64,000 nt of DNA from Cliona cf. orientalis (taxonomy: Eukaryota; Porifera; Demospongiae; Clionaida; Clionaidae). Shown in pieces: positions 1-12,243 of this stretch (the stretch's first letter is position 1; each line of letters begins with the position of its first letter). The stretch lies in contig OZ005689.1 in assembly GCA_963930775.1 (NCBI GenBank), forward strand, positions 13,268,923-13,332,922, written 5' to 3'. The notes under the pieces were generated by a model. It did not search any database and was not told the origin of the DNA. It saw nothing but the letters and a program-made list of their open reading frames with translations. The position numbers and the translations under genes were made by a program.

Positions 1-955
1 AACAAACATTAATTCTGGGTGGACTTAGGTTTGGAGATTAAAGACTTAATTGTAATATCATTGCTAATTATAGCTTAAGTGTACTCAAGAAGAATGTACA
101 TGTAGCTAGTTCAATATCCAGGAATAACAACAAAAATCTAGATACTATATTATAGGGATGAGTATCATTGAGAGCAAAGAAATAGTACGTAATATTATCC
201 ATTAATGAGCACAATCATAAGGTGCATGGAGGCTATATAGTTAGTATAAGTTCTTGTTCTATTGTGATGATCACATATTGAGTAGGAAATAGCAAAGTTT
301 GGATCACTTATCCACCACAGTCCTATCATGCTTCCCAAAACATAGCATTTCCTATGCATAATAATCTAGGACAATTTTGATGCAAACGAATGCTTTATGG
401 TAGTGATACGTGATGTATCATAATTATTATGATCTATAGTATGCTAGTCAAAATACATTACTATAAATATTTATTCAACCTGCTAGTAATCAGTGTTTTT
501 TGTTTTTCTCGGTTTTCCTGCTAGCTATTTCATAATATTTCCTACATGCACATGCATCAGATACTGTTTTCGTTTCAAGCAATAAAAATTTTATTGCTTG
601 AAACAATAATTATAATCCTGCAGGCATGTAGCTATTTTGTAAGGATAAACATACGTATTACTATGTTAAAGTAATACTTTTGTATCAGTATAATCATATA
701 AGGTTTACAATTTATTATGATCAAACTAAAAACTCAACAGAAAACATTGTCATTCCTTATTATTATAGTTCCGTACGATAAAATGCACAGTTTCTTCCTT
801 GAAATTCAGTGTGCATGGAGTAATTAATGTATAAGATTAATTTAATGTGGCTTGAATATAAGAGATTAATTTTAACCATTACAAGTAAAGCTTATTAAGT
901 CTGATAATCACTGATAAGGTTCTGAATTCTGGCAGTATGTCAGATTCTTGTTGCA
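1..955. other. AT-rich upstream region of the Frizzled-like gene
   Basis: No coding region is recognisable. A perfect palindrome lies at 572-604, with two 16-bp arms (gtttcaagcaataaaa and its complement) around one central base. The stretch from about 707 to 955 is the template of the decayed copy at 13692-13910; both contain actcaacagaaaa and tccgtacgataaaa. The promoter is probably here, but no convincing TATA box was assigned. Confidence 0.5.
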
Positions 956-2596
956 ATGAGAATCAAGTGCCGCCGTCCACTGAACCCTCTGATTCAGGCT
1001 AAGTGCAAACGCTTTGCAAGTCTTAGCATTTTAATTGTGGCTATAATTGGAGTCTGGGTACTGTTTTCAGTACCTGCCATCGTGTATAGTACTCGACCAG
1101 TTGAGAATGTAAGTTAGTAAATTGAAGACAATTAAATTTTGACAGTGTTATCTAATTTTGTTCAGGAAAGCTCTGTCCAAGGCTCAATAAATGAATCAAT
1201 TATTTATAGTGGCTTGGCTATAATTGTTATACCTCTGAATTGTTCACCGCACTTTTTACTGAGCAAGAAACCTGGGCTACCACTGTCAGTATGCTCTCCC
1301 ATTTGTGGTCAGTGGGAAGAGTTCTCAGAGGATCAAGTAGTAGCATTTACAGTTACTACTGCTCTTTCCCACGTCATTCATATCGTGGGATCAATTATTG
1401 CAGTCTTCTTTTCCTGCTACAATTACAAAATCATGCAAGTATTATAATAATTATTGTCGTTGCCATGCACATGCTATAGCTAAGGTTAAAAAGCAGATAG
1501 CTAATAATAATAATAATATAACTGTATTAAACAGACTCAATTACAATTGGCCTTGTCTGTGCATATTATTATACATGTGATTATTGATTTATTGTTAGGT
1601 TAAAGTTTCCATCAATTCTTCTCCTATACTACATACTGTATCCTATAATTCTTGATGTTTCATTTTTCATTCGCTTAATTGGGCGGAAGCACTTGCTTTG
1701 TTCTTCTTCAGATCTAAGAGAGGCTATGGATCATTCAACCCCATTTTGTACCTTTTCAGGTGAGTTATAGTTATAGACAACATAACTATTAATAACAATT
1801 ATTGCATGTCAAATAAATTTTAGGTATAATTAACACTTTCATATTTGCATCCATTGGCTACTGGTGGTTATTTCTCACCATTATGATCTTTTGGAAGGTG
1901 TGGTTTCCTACCAATGCCAAGAATGCAGAAGTCAAGGGATATATGAAATTCATACACCTTGCCATTGTGGTGATTTCCATTGTGCTCTCAGTTATTCCTG
2001 TTGCTGCTGCAATTGGAACTGGAGGCTATACATTATCTATGTTTCCAGTACATCTCAGCTTTTGCGGGCCACGAAACTTAGATGTATTATTCTATGCCTT
2101 CATTCTACCTTTCTGCATTAATCAGCCTGCTGGAAGCACCTTTAATCTACTCACACTTTACAAAGTTCTGAATTTAAAACAACAGCTCATCAACAAGGTA
2201 TGCATGGCTATAATTTTGAATAAGTGAAAATAATTATTGATGTAATTATTATGTTTGTTTAAATGATTATTGTAGGGAGGCAACCTAAGAGCAGAATTTA
2301 GGCTTCTAGTTTTTCTTTTCTACTTTGCCTTTGCTGTGGTACTGAACTTGATTCTGTATACAAATGGATTGAGGTATGCGTTTCAAAATCAGCAAGAATT
2401 TGAAGATTATTTCATGTGTGAAGCATTTGGTTCAAACCCTGATGATCCATGTGTCCTTGAAGTGGATCGACATATAGATCATGCTCTCACACTTCTCGCA
2501 ATCACTATTCAAAATTTCGCTCCTTGTGTTGCCTTGGTGTACATCTTACCAGTGGACAAAGTAAAAGCTCAATGCATTGGAATAAATCACTTTTAG
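956..2596 (+). CDS. Frizzled-class seven-transmembrane receptor lacking a CRD
   Basis: I join five exons: 956-1108, 1166-1438, 1606-1759, 1824-2197 and 2276-2596, giving 424 residues with consistent phases and GT..AG introns. The ATG at 956 starts a basic N-terminus followed by one hydrophobic stretch (SLSILIVAIIGVWVLF), read as a signal peptide. A short ectodomain with CSPICGQW follows, then seven helices. TM3 contains IGYWWLFLTI and the loop before TM5 has SFCGPRNL; both match the Frizzled/Smoothened pattern (WW in TM3, loop cysteine). The protein stops about 14 residues after TM7, so there is no room for the KTxxxW Dishevelled-binding tail, and no 10-cysteine Wnt-binding domain precedes TM1 in the called exons. 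It should sit in the plasma membrane; the ligand is unknown. A wider cAMP-receptor-like or Frizzled-like class is the alternative. An overlapping ATG at 937 reads a different, quickly closed frame. Confidence 0.72.
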
Positions 2597-3044
2597 ACTT
2601 GAAATTAGCAACATTTGTAAGCAATAGTAATTAGCTATATACCTGGAGTAGCAACAAGACTTAGTTTTGCACAATTGAGTATGTATGTGTGCATGAACTT
2701 CTTAGATTAGTTTGATAATAATATTGTTAGCTAATTGTTAACAGACCTATAATAATTATAGTTAATACAATGTAGGTATGTAGTTACCGTATTTCTTCTA
2801 AAATTTCGGCATGAAAATAATAATATTGCTTTAGCTTTGCCGAATTAATGAATGCAGAAAAGTACATTACCACTGATTCAAAGCACTTACGTAGCTACAT
2901 TATATTAATTGTCAAAAAATTTGCACCAATAATTTTAGCTCCCACCCCACTAGCCTTCTCCACATCCCTCCCACTCACTCTTTTCTTCCCTCCCTCTCCC
3001 TCTTTTTTGAAACCAGAAACTCGATTAAGAGTTTACTGCGTGCA
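2597..3044. other. Spacer between receptor gene and pogo-like transposon
   Basis: AT-rich 3' flank of the receptor gene. It contains a pyrimidine-rich tract at about 2940-3006. No gene or structured repeat was seen. Confidence 0.5.
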
Positions 3045-3190
3045 TAGCGGTAATTACCGAATATCGACCAGTACCTAATATCGACCAGCTATATTCGACC
3101 TCCTGTACCTATTTTCGACCATCGTAGTATCCCTCAATAAACGGGAATTTACGGATACTTGTCAATACACCTGAAGCGCTCAAGAGTATC

Positions 3191-5344
3191 ATGGCTGGAA
3201 AGCGCAAAAGGAGGCGCCGAAAGGGAGCACCGAAGCCTAAAGTTAGTAACAACCGACCGAAAAAGTATCGTCAGTGGACAAAAGAATCAATGGCTGGCGC
3301 AATGAAGAGCTATTTGGACGGGAAAATGGGAATGAACAGGGCAGCTGACCAGTATGGCGTGCCAAGGACAACGTTGAAAGATAGGTTGTCTGGGAGAGTG
3401 ACTTTGGGCACCAACCCTGGACCTGTACCTTATTTGACACCCGAAGAAGAAGACGAGCTCTTGCTGACGTGTGCTGATATCGGATACCCGAAGACAAAGC
3501 AAGAAGTATTAGCGATCGTTCGACAGGCTATCCACAAGAAAAGAGGAGAAGATGCTGCAAAAGAATTTACAGGGAAGGGGTGGTGGAATCGATTTGTTGA
3601 AACATAGATAATAGAGGGGGGAGGAGGGATTGGAAACGTTGTACAGTACTATGGGCGCATGCTTGACACCGTCACGTGACTCTATCAAAAGTTCGCGCGA
3701 GTCGCACAATTTCGTTACACCGCAAGGCTGTATTTTTTTGCCTGAGAGAGAGTCTTTGTGCACTGTAGCCGAGTCGCCCGAGGTCCTGAAGTCAAAAGAA
3801 GCAAGAATCAGGCGACTTTCCTAAATAGACTTATAGGTGGGCTGCCGTTCGGCTTTGTGGAATTTTCCTGGGACCTGCGAGAGGTGTAGGCCTTCGTTAA
3901 ACGCCTCGATGGATCCAGCGTCAGCCAACGAGTGCTAACGATGACCTGAAGTGTAGTGCTTCTTTATAAAGCAAGCGCAACAAGGGCCAAACAAGCTCAG
4001 GTAAGTTCAATCTGAGCATGACTCGTGCTATTAAATAAAGCTAGCATACCCGAGTGCTACCCCCAGAAAGCTCGCGGATGCTTCTAAAGCACATGGTAGA
4101 CATCCATAGACACTGCCCAATCGCTCTCACTTCGAGTTCTCTCGCTGATAGCGAAAGAAAATTCCTCCAAGTTTTATACGAGGTAAAACATAAAAAAGAC
4201 AGTTCAAAATCGCGTTTCAATTTCTCCCCATGCTTGGTTTAGCCATAGATCTAGGTTTAGTCTAGCTATAAGGCCACATGATGCCATATAAGGCCCTAGC
4301 TGTACTGTAGTGTACTGTCTGTATTATCATCGCGAAGGGGGCGTGCCGTGGCGAGCATGCGCCGTCGCATCCCCATACTTTGTACACGCGTTTCCAATCC
4401 CTCCTCCCCCCTCTATTATCTATGGTTGAAAGAAGGCCAGATATCAGGCTCCGAAAAGGTGATGCTCTGGCAATTCCTCGAGCCAATGCTATCACGGCAG
4501 CGAATATTGCACAGTATTACAGCCTACTCAAGAAGACACTGGAGGAGAACAGTCTCATGGGATGCCCCAACAGAATTTACAACATGGATGAATCAGGAAT
4601 GCCTTTAGATCATAAGCCGCCAAAGGCTGTGGCTCGAAAGGGCACAAGAAAAGTACATTACTGTACTTCTGGAAACAAATCACAGATAACTGTGCTTGTG
4701 TGTGCCAATGCCGCAGGGTCAATTGTTCCTCCTATGGTAATTTTCGAGGGTCAACGCTTTAACCCAGAATGGAGCAAAGGTGAAGTGCCAGACACTCTCT
4801 ACGGTATGTCCAAGAAGGGTTGGACAGATCAAGAGCTGATGCTATTGCAATGATGGAGGAAAAGCAGAGAAAAAAGCGCGAAGAGGAAGAAGCTAAGGAG
4901 CAGCGGAAGAGGGAGCGAGAGGAAAAAAAGGAGGAAGAAAAACGAAAGAAAGCCGAAGAAAGGCAGAAACGAGAGGCAGAACGAAAGAGAAAGGCAGAAG
5001 AGAAGGAGATAGAAAAGAAGAAGAAAGCGGAGTTAAGGGAGGCTGAACGGAAGAGAAAAACTGAACTCAAGGAGCATCGTCAAGCCAACAAAGAGAACTA
5101 CACATGTAACAGAAAGTACCCTACAAGAAGCACCGGTGACGGGCTCCAACAGGGAGAGATCAGCAGCAATGAATGTGCAATATGTTTTGGTGCGTATGAA
5201 GATGACCTCATCGATGGCGAATTAAGTCAAGAATGGATTCAGTGCACCAATGAGAGGTGTGAAAAATGGATACATGTCGAATGCCTCTCTACTAATGATG
5301 ACGGACTGTATGTGTGTCAGGTATGCAACAATACCTTTGCTTAG
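3191..5344 (+). pseudogene. pogo/Tigger-like transposase with PHD-type C-terminus, broken
   Basis: The N-terminal part (3191-3602) has a basic tail and a helix-turn-helix DNA-binding region (MNRAADQYGVPRTTLKDRLS), as in the CENP-B/pogo/Jerky families. It is cut after residues RFVE by the 822-bp element at 3603-4424. The DDE domain resumes at 4425 with YNMDESGMPLDHKP, which supplies the first catalytic Asp, and runs to SKKGWTDQE. There an internal deletion with a frame change near 4835-4850 removes the region that should hold the second and third acidic residues. The sequence then enters a long Lys/Arg/Glu-rich coiled coil (about 4855-5095) and a C-terminal Cys/His segment (CAICFGAYED, CEKWIHVECLS, CQVC) that looks like a PHD finger. 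Neither half can be catalytic. Confidence 0.78.
3603..4424. mobile_element. 822-bp non-autonomous TIR element with 7-bp TSD
   Basis: Perfect 36-bp terminal inverted repeats (3603-3638 and 4389-4424) begin catagataatagaggggg. The flanking 7 bases gttgaaa are duplicated on both sides (3596-3602 and 4425-4431). Collapsing one copy restores the transposase frame exactly, so this is a clean insertion. The interior has no transposase-like protein. The 7-bp duplication and purine-rich ends do not let me name the superfamily. Confidence 0.85.
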
Positions 5345-5862
5345 AACCATATCATGCTACACTAACTAATAGCTATTATTATTGTGTAGAAGTACATACT
5401 TATGTATTGAATCATTCTTATTATAATCCAACGATTATTTCATTTCCTTATTTCAACAGTCTATTACTATTGCTAACATTGATATTGCAACACAGAATTT
5501 ATTGTGCATTGATCTATATGTGTGCAGCATCTGTGTGTGTACTGGGGTCAATAGTGTATGTACTATAGTCCCTCTATGGCCTCTTCAAAGGGCAGCTGTT
5601 CCTGCGTGGTCGACAATATGTCTATAGGAAGTAAACACAAGGTCGATTAATACGTACACATGGTCGATTATTGGTTCAAAACACTATAGTACATAAATGG
5701 TCATAACGTATAGCCCACAAGGGCTTTTCCCCTGGAAGTTGCATATGTTGTTGGTAAGTGGTCGCTCTTTCTGCTGGTGTTTGTTCGGTGCAAAGGTCAC
5801 GTTCTGAAGCAGAGATACAGCTCCAAGTACGTTAAATGGTCGATAATCGGTAATCTACGCTA

Positions 5863-7417
5863 CTAAAAATTTAGTAGTTACTGTAGCAAGGCCTATAGCT
5901 AGCAAGTTACTTTTTTAGTAGCTATAGATCGTCTGTCACAGCATTAAATGGTCATATTAATTAGTTATGTTACTTGTAGTAAAGTAGGTAAACATGACTG
6001 TATACAAGAAGAGCTCTTTTAGTGTCCAATATGATATAATAGCTGCCGCAATAACGGCTATACACCATATATTGTACGCATGCATGTTTGATAGGTGGCG
6101 CCGGTAAAACTATAGAAGATATCGTTCGAGTATTAAAGTTTCTACAGATGGCACAGTTTCCCTATATTCTGCTTCATCATGCATGGAGCCTTGTTTTAAA
6201 CAAAAAAAAAGCGTCAATCCAGTAGTCCAGTCCACCGACTGACGACAACTTATGATTAATATACATTGTTGAATGATTTAAAATACTCGAGGCTCAAGGT
6301 ATCCTTCATTACAAAGTTCTGTTTCGCTTTTGTTTCATTTCAGGTTTCTTGGTTTCTTACTATCCAAATTATGCACTTGAGAGCCACTGCCTGTTTACAC
6401 GATCACATTGATATGACTGCATTGACAACTGACAGCATGCAAAAGTATAATCAGTATAGCTGAGGTAAGTGCACTGTAAACACAAACGGGCAACCGCTGA
6501 AGGCTATGCCTCTGAGAATGACCACTATTCCTTTATGCGCACTTTCTCTCAGACTACCTTTACCATTGATTTTAACACAGGAGGGTTAGATTTCAATTGC
6601 AACAATATCATTAATTTTTATTAAAGTGATACACTCATCTACAGAGTTTAAGGGTTGTATATTGATCACACTACTATAGCTAATGCTGCATACATGTACT
6701 CATCTAGTATACTGAGTTACCATAATACTAAAGTTAATCACACTTTATTGTAATTATTGAACATAAATTTCAAGCAATTCAATTGGAGTGTCTTCATTAT
6801 CAGTGCCTTCTGAGCCCATAATGCGTACTTCGATATCATCACTTGTTGGATTGCTGAAATTCACACTGAACCACCATGGATAACACGTACATGGATAGGA
6901 AACGCATACGTATACGGAGTCACGTTAAGTCCTGCCCAGTGGTATAGTAGTGTGCAGCTGTGGTTGCCATTCTGCGCCTTGCTGGTCAGTTGTCCATGCA
7001 GTGACAGTGTAAACAGGCAGTGGCTCTGAAGTGCATAATTCAGTTTAAGCAGTCACAGAGGCTTTCAGTTAATGCAGTGACATAGGCAGGTGCCTTTCCC
7101 CTATGCCTATATCATGCACTGACTCTAAAGAAAACTGGAGTACCTCAGGTGCAGGGTATGTACATGGTAGTATGTATCTAGTTCAATAGGAACAGGCAAT
7201 ATTCACTGAGATATGCTATAGATCTAGCTACATGTGCATGAGTCATGCATGCGTGTAGCGGTGAGGGTTCTGCACTCCTGTGCATTTATTAAGACTTCTA
7301 TACTGAGATATTGCCACTTTTCATAAAGTAAAAGCAATTATTGATGGAAATTTACTACAAAAACCTTGTTGTGGCATATCTATCAATATTATGTTCCATC
7401 AATGTTCCATAGTCAAA
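5863..7417. repeat. Dispersed repeat R, copies in both orientations
   Basis: Two related blocks lie in opposite orientation. The block at about 6366-6570 has ttatgcacttgagagccact and tgcctgtttacac; the block at about 6885-7290 carries the reverse complement. The same unit recurs at 32820-33157 plus 38663-38840, where it is split by a transposon. No coding capacity was recognised. A perfect gcatgcatg-type tract and AT-rich filler make up the rest. Confidence 0.6.
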
Positions 7418-10400
7418 TTATCCATTGCATCGGCTCTCTTGAGGGTCGTAGCTAACATCAATCACTCGATACAGGGTGCTGCAGCACCTTCTGGAGCAGC
7501 AACAGCTCTTTGGTGCACTGCAGTAGTACACGGTCACGCCGTATGAAGCACAGTATTTTGGGTACTGGTGAGTAACTTGGAAGGATTCAAAATGGTCTAG
7601 GTATTCATATGACGACATTCCATCACCCCAGTCCACATAGTATCTGCATCCGGGTACACCAACATAATAATTATAATAATATTATTATACAAGCATCCAA
7701 GCATAATAATAATAATAATAATTAATTTTATTTTGTGACCATCCACAAGAAACCATGCATAATGCACTGGAAAATAATGTTAAGACCACCATTAATTACC
7801 AATCAAGCTTGTGAGAACAAGGTATTGAAATTGAACCTCGTAATGATATTTCCTGGATTGTTTTGAAAGAAAGTATGGCAGACATTAATTTTGTCCACTC
7901 TGGCTTAAGTAGTTTGAATACCCCACAGTCCAGTTGCTGACTAGCATGACTAGTGTGGGGTGGGAGGCAAAGCATTATTATGGTATGCTCTCTGGCAAAT
8001 TTTATCACATTGATCTGGCTGGTAGTGAATACTATGGCCATCCAGTAGTAGCTATAAAAGCAGAGGACTACCAGGGACTGCATAGCGAATAAAAAGCTCA
8101 TGCACCCAACTTTCAAATAGCTCTATATTTATCCAGACTAGGACCAACCATTATCGTTCAAGCCATATTTGGTAACAGGGACTTCATTTTTTGTCCAAGA
8201 ATGATTAAGATTCTTGGCGTCAAATATGACCATGGGTGGTAAAGTTTGGCCCATCGCATTAGTGCACGGACCACGCTACAATCCTAACCTGCCCCTTACA
8301 ACCTGATTGTCAGTAGCTAGCTACCTGACATTCTTGGAGCCTTTCTCTGTAATAATGTTGGGTGCCTTAAGTAATTGGGATCAAGTGGGAGACCACTTTC
8401 ATCGACATTGTAGATTTGCTCTGGCTTGGTTATGTGCGTCAAGGGTATACTTATCCTTCGATAGCGAAAAATAATGATCCATCGTTTCCTTATTTACTGC
8501 ATCCATTTTAGCTGACATGAGAAATGCTCTCACCACGCCTTAAGCTCAAGTCCTTCTACCGTTCCATAAATCGATTCCACCATCCTTGATTTATCCGCTC
8601 CCTCTGAAGGATGCCCTTCTCCTTAGCCACTTACTCAGCTATTATCATGACTTCCTTCCTTGTCTTTCCATACCCTATTTAGCTTAAATTAATTCTTGAT
8701 AAAACTATCAGTCAGTTCATGAGCACTTACTTAACGCTTATGAATCCTCTATGTGACGAAACACAATGCAACTCATTTTTATATTATGCAGATCCAGTAA
8801 TTTGCTTGTATTCCAAGCAATAAACAGTACTCAACCATGATGTACAATTATGAATCCTCTTTGGAATTTTCATTATTGTTACACACACGTTCAATATATA
8901 TACCGTATCCTCCCGAAAATAAGCTCCCTCCCCTCTTTGACCCTCAAGTTCTTGCACAGGTATGTTTGCCTTGTCTATAAGCCCCCCTCCCACCAAGTAG
9001 ACTGCACACGTACACGCACACGCGAGCGCGTACGTATGTACGTAACCCTGCCCTTCAATTGACTACAAGTACAAAGAGGAATCTTTTGTATTATGGTGGT
9101 GGCTTTTAGATTGGCAAAGACACTTAGCTATGAGCCGGTCAAGATGTTTTGCTTTCCTCTAAAGACGTACACACACAAACAATAAGTCCTTTCCCCACTG
9201 CTGATCGTCATCTGTTGCCGTCTAGCTACTTGACAGCTAGGTCATCTCGTTGACGCTCTTTTGGAGAAAAAAAAACAGACAACTCTGGATACTTCCGGCT
9301 GTACGTGATCAACAGTGGTGTCGTCCTTCCACACAGCTACAACAGCTAGTAAACCACTGGCCAAGGGGGGGGGGGCCTATATTTGAAAATAAGCCCGGGC
9401 CCCTTGCCAGTCTAGGTCATGTCTACTGCTTAAAAAATGGGGGGGGGGGGGGGGGGGGGCTTATTTTCGGGATGATACGGTATTACTTGCATAATATGCT
9501 TAAGTAGCTATCCAGTGATTATTATTATGAGATGAAGTTTCAGATGTTGAAGGGTAGTTCAAGTTGTGCTGAAATACTGACTTCTAAGTTGGTGTATACA
9601 TGTAGTAGCTAATTTACTTGTCCTGTGAGTACAAGTAGCTAGCCCTGTGTAACAGCAGCTGTTAGTTAAATCTATGATACAAAGCATCATCAATCAATTT
9701 CAACGATCCATCAATCGTGGATGCATATGTTATAATTCTTGTACTAAAGGGGTTAAATGTGACCTTTGACCTGCCAAATTTGCCGAAAATCAAAAATCGT
9801 CAGTGAGACCTATTCAGTGATACATGAAAAGTTGAAATTGCTCGATTTCGCCCCGATTGTAAGTTTTCCATACATTTTTCATCAGGCTAAATATTGAATC
9901 TGCAAGGCTTGTAGCTAGCTAGCTTGTCAATCTCCTCCATTGCTAAGTTATAGCTGCAGTCAATCATCCAGAATCGCTACTAAAAGCTACGAAGCAGATT
10001 TTTGTGTAAAGGAATGATTCCTCTATCAATCTAGCTATCTAGCTATATCAAAAAGTGAAATCGATGATCATCACCATAGGCGACATTTTGGCCTGTATCT
10101 CAGATTGATATCCAGCGCATTATGCATAGTTTTCTCGTGGATGGTCACATATTATTGTTGTTAACTTACATGAATCCATTATCATCACTGACTCCAGTGC
10201 AATTGCGCCTCCAGTCACAATTCTGGTTCCAAGGAGAGTTCCTATCTACTACGATGTCAACATTTCCTCCGTAGCCTGTAAATGCTTGAATGACAGATCC
10301 CTTGGGTCCAGGACGAACAATGTAGGGACAGCACCCCCTCTGATCCTGATCACAAGGTGTGGGAGTAGGTGCTGCGTATACACATTTGTCCACAGTGATT

Positions 10401-10568
10401 ACATTGTTGCTTAATGAGAACCTGATTCAGAAGCTTACGGCATGTTGCATTCAGGTAGAGCTCATGGGTATATACTGCCTGTTCCATTGCCTGGTCCATA
10501 GATACCATTGGGATGCTGGCTACAGTGCCAACAATGGCACCTACTATCATGACCAGCAAAGCTTTCAT
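7418..10568 (-). CDS. Small secreted cysteine-rich protein
   Basis: Three exons read on the minus strand, 10568-10439, 10371-10170 and 7643-7418, give 185 residues with matching phases (1 and 2). The N-terminus MKALLVMIVGAIVGTVAS is a clear signal peptide. An upstream in-frame ATG at 10604 would put charged residues before it, so 10568 is preferred. The mature chain has about sixteen cysteines, a PTPTP stretch, a CDWRRNC motif, a YYVDWGDG strand reminiscent of PKD folds, and a cysteine cluster SCCCSRRCCS near the end. It should be secreted and disulphide-rich. I do not recognise the family; no enzyme motif is seen. The second intron is 2.5 kb and contains a pogo-like relic and a MITE, while the first is 67 bp. 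Confidence 0.7.
7796..8640 (-). pseudogene. pogo-like transposase relic in the intron
   Basis: The minus-strand translation of about 8430-8370 gives YNVDESGLPLD, the first DDE aspartate motif. About 8060-7870 gives INVIKFAREHTIIMLCLPPH followed by TSHASQQLDCGVFK, the conserved block near the end of pogo/Tigger DDE domains. Stops and frameshifts separate the pieces. It lies within the large intron of the secreted cysteine-rich gene, in the same orientation, and is clearly non-functional. Confidence 0.72.
8901..9482. mobile_element. MITE with taccgtatc...cccgaaaataag ends
   Basis: Inverted termini of about 23 bp (8901-8923 and 9460-9482) pair with few mismatches. The flanking/terminal TA suggests a TA target. 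The interior has two G runs (9366-9376 and 9439-9459) and no transposase. Confidence 0.72.
9483..10169. other. Intron DNA of the secreted cysteine-rich gene
   Basis: Remaining part of the long intron. No coding or strong repeat signal was found apart from short gctagcta tracts. Confidence 0.4.
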
Positions 10569-10640
10569 CTTGATGCTGTCCTCAGTCCACAAGGATCTTA
10601 GCACTCTACAGATGAAGCAAATGCTTCCTGATCAAACACC

Positions 10641-10648
10641 TTTTTATA
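10641..10648 (-). promoter_or_regulatory. TATA box of the secreted cysteine-rich gene
   Basis: The minus strand reads ctataaaaagg about 75 bases upstream of the chosen start codon. This would place initiation near 10615 and give a short 5' leader. Confidence 0.55.
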
Positions 10649-10731
10649 GTAGATCTTGCTACTACCGGTATATTTAAACGGGAATTATTGGCAGAAACAT
10701 ATTATAATATTATATATAGCTATGTACAAAT

Positions 10732-10970
10732 CATGTGATCCTACTCCAGCACTAAACGTCACTAGCTCTAGTTGGAGGGTTTCAGTAGCTTAAACTGTTC
10801 GTATGTAGCTAGGGTATTTGGATTCGGTGGACTTCATGATTTGTATTTGTATATATATAGCTAGCATGTGATCCCACTCCAGCACAAAAGATCACTAGCT
10901 ATAGCTCTAGTTGGTGGTTTAAAATGTTTGTAATACGGTATGTAGGGTGTTTGTATTCGGTGGACTGGAA
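10732..10970. repeat. Degenerate two-copy tandem duplication
   Basis: Two diverged copies at about 10732-10842 and 10864-10970 share catgtgatcc.actccagcac, ctctagttgg and attcggtggact. They lie just upstream of the secreted-protein promoter. Confidence 0.6.
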
Positions 10971-12243
10971 TGATGGAATGGAACAGTGGAATGATAAAGG
11001 ATCGGTCAGTACTATAATATAATCTATGGTCAGCCACGCGCATAGTTCATGGCTCAAGTCTCAATCGTATTGCAAGCCATGTAAACAACATTCTGATCAT
11101 CCTAGTATGTATGGGGGCACAATACGCATAAAGAGAAAGTTTAGTCCAATTTTCTGAAAGGTTGGTTAGTACATAGCTACATACCAACACTGTACTTGTG
11201 AGCATATACATTTGTAGTAGGTGAGTTACTGGTCCAAGTGGTTAGCGAGGTTAATTATCCTTACTTGTAATTTACTACTTGGATGATAATTACGTTAAAA
11301 ATTGCCATGAAATTAGTACTATGTTTAGCGTATGCTTATTATTCAACACATACCTTGAATATGTCACTATGAGTCTGCCAGACTCATCCATGTAAACATG
11401 GGTGTGATTGAAAGTTGCTGATTGCCCTATACATAGTACGTAATAATATTATGGAGTTGTATTTAATTGCTACACTTGCATTATGGTGCATGCATTTGTA
11501 TAGATTGTACTAACTTAGCACTTGCTAGTGCATGGCTGATGTATTGTGTTGTCACTTAATATGTTTTATTAATATGGTGTGCATTTGCGTATGTGTGTTA
11601 TGTGAGATGCTATTTCACAATTTATTTAATTTTGAATGATCATAATAATTATTATCTGTGTGTATAGTCAGACTATAACGTGTAGTTGATCCTTGCGTAA
11701 TAATCTATCTATCATTAAACATTAAATCAACAGGTAAAAAGAGGGATTCAAAATGACAATACTATGTTAGATTTCCACATGATCCAAGTTGTATGTCACA
11801 CCCCCTAATTGCTAAGCTGTATTGCCAAGTGGAGTACAATACCAGCTGTTAGCTCATGCCCTGGGAAAATTAAAGGAGTGCTCCAATCCCCTGAGCCCAT
11901 CTCCCCTTCAATATCCTAATGATACAGCACCAAGTCTTTATGAGCACTTTTGGCTTTAGTGAATTAATAACACTGACTATAATAATATTATAATAGAGCA
12001 ATATTTCCAGACTTATGACTTACCAGGATTATTAATAATTTTTATAGGCATGCATGCATACTACAATAATTATACTGTAGCTATATAGATGTTAGCACTT
12101 GCAAAGTAAACTAATTCAGCAAAAATATAGTCTAAGATTCTATGCAATACTTATAGTAAACTACATTAAGCTATATTGAGTTTGAGTCATGCACTTACTG
12201 ATGCACCTGTATGAAGTTTATTTTGTTTCAAAATAATAATACT
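10971..12243. other. Intergenic, no gene seen
   Basis: AT-rich sequence with no recognisable protein, RNA or structured repeat on either strand. Confidence 0.5.

Larger units (their letters stand above)
3045..5862 (+). mobile_element. pogo/Tigger-like DNA transposon with imperfect TIRs
   Basis: Imperfect terminal inverted repeats are visible. The left end at 3045-3070 and the reverse complement of the right end at 5837-5862 share the start TAGCG and the block ATTACCGA.TATCGACCA. Both ends start with TA, as expected for the TA target of pogo/Tc1-mariner elements. Subterminal copies of atcgacca or its complement recur at 3065, 3080, 5640, 5660 and 5838, a usual layout for transposase binding sites. 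The interior carries a split transposase (3191-5344), and a second element sits inside it (3603-4424). Confidence 0.75.

Noticed and set aside
4759-5070. Minus-strand Ser/Phe-rich open frame
   Set aside because: It is the antisense shadow of the Lys/Glu-rich coiled coil of the transposase.
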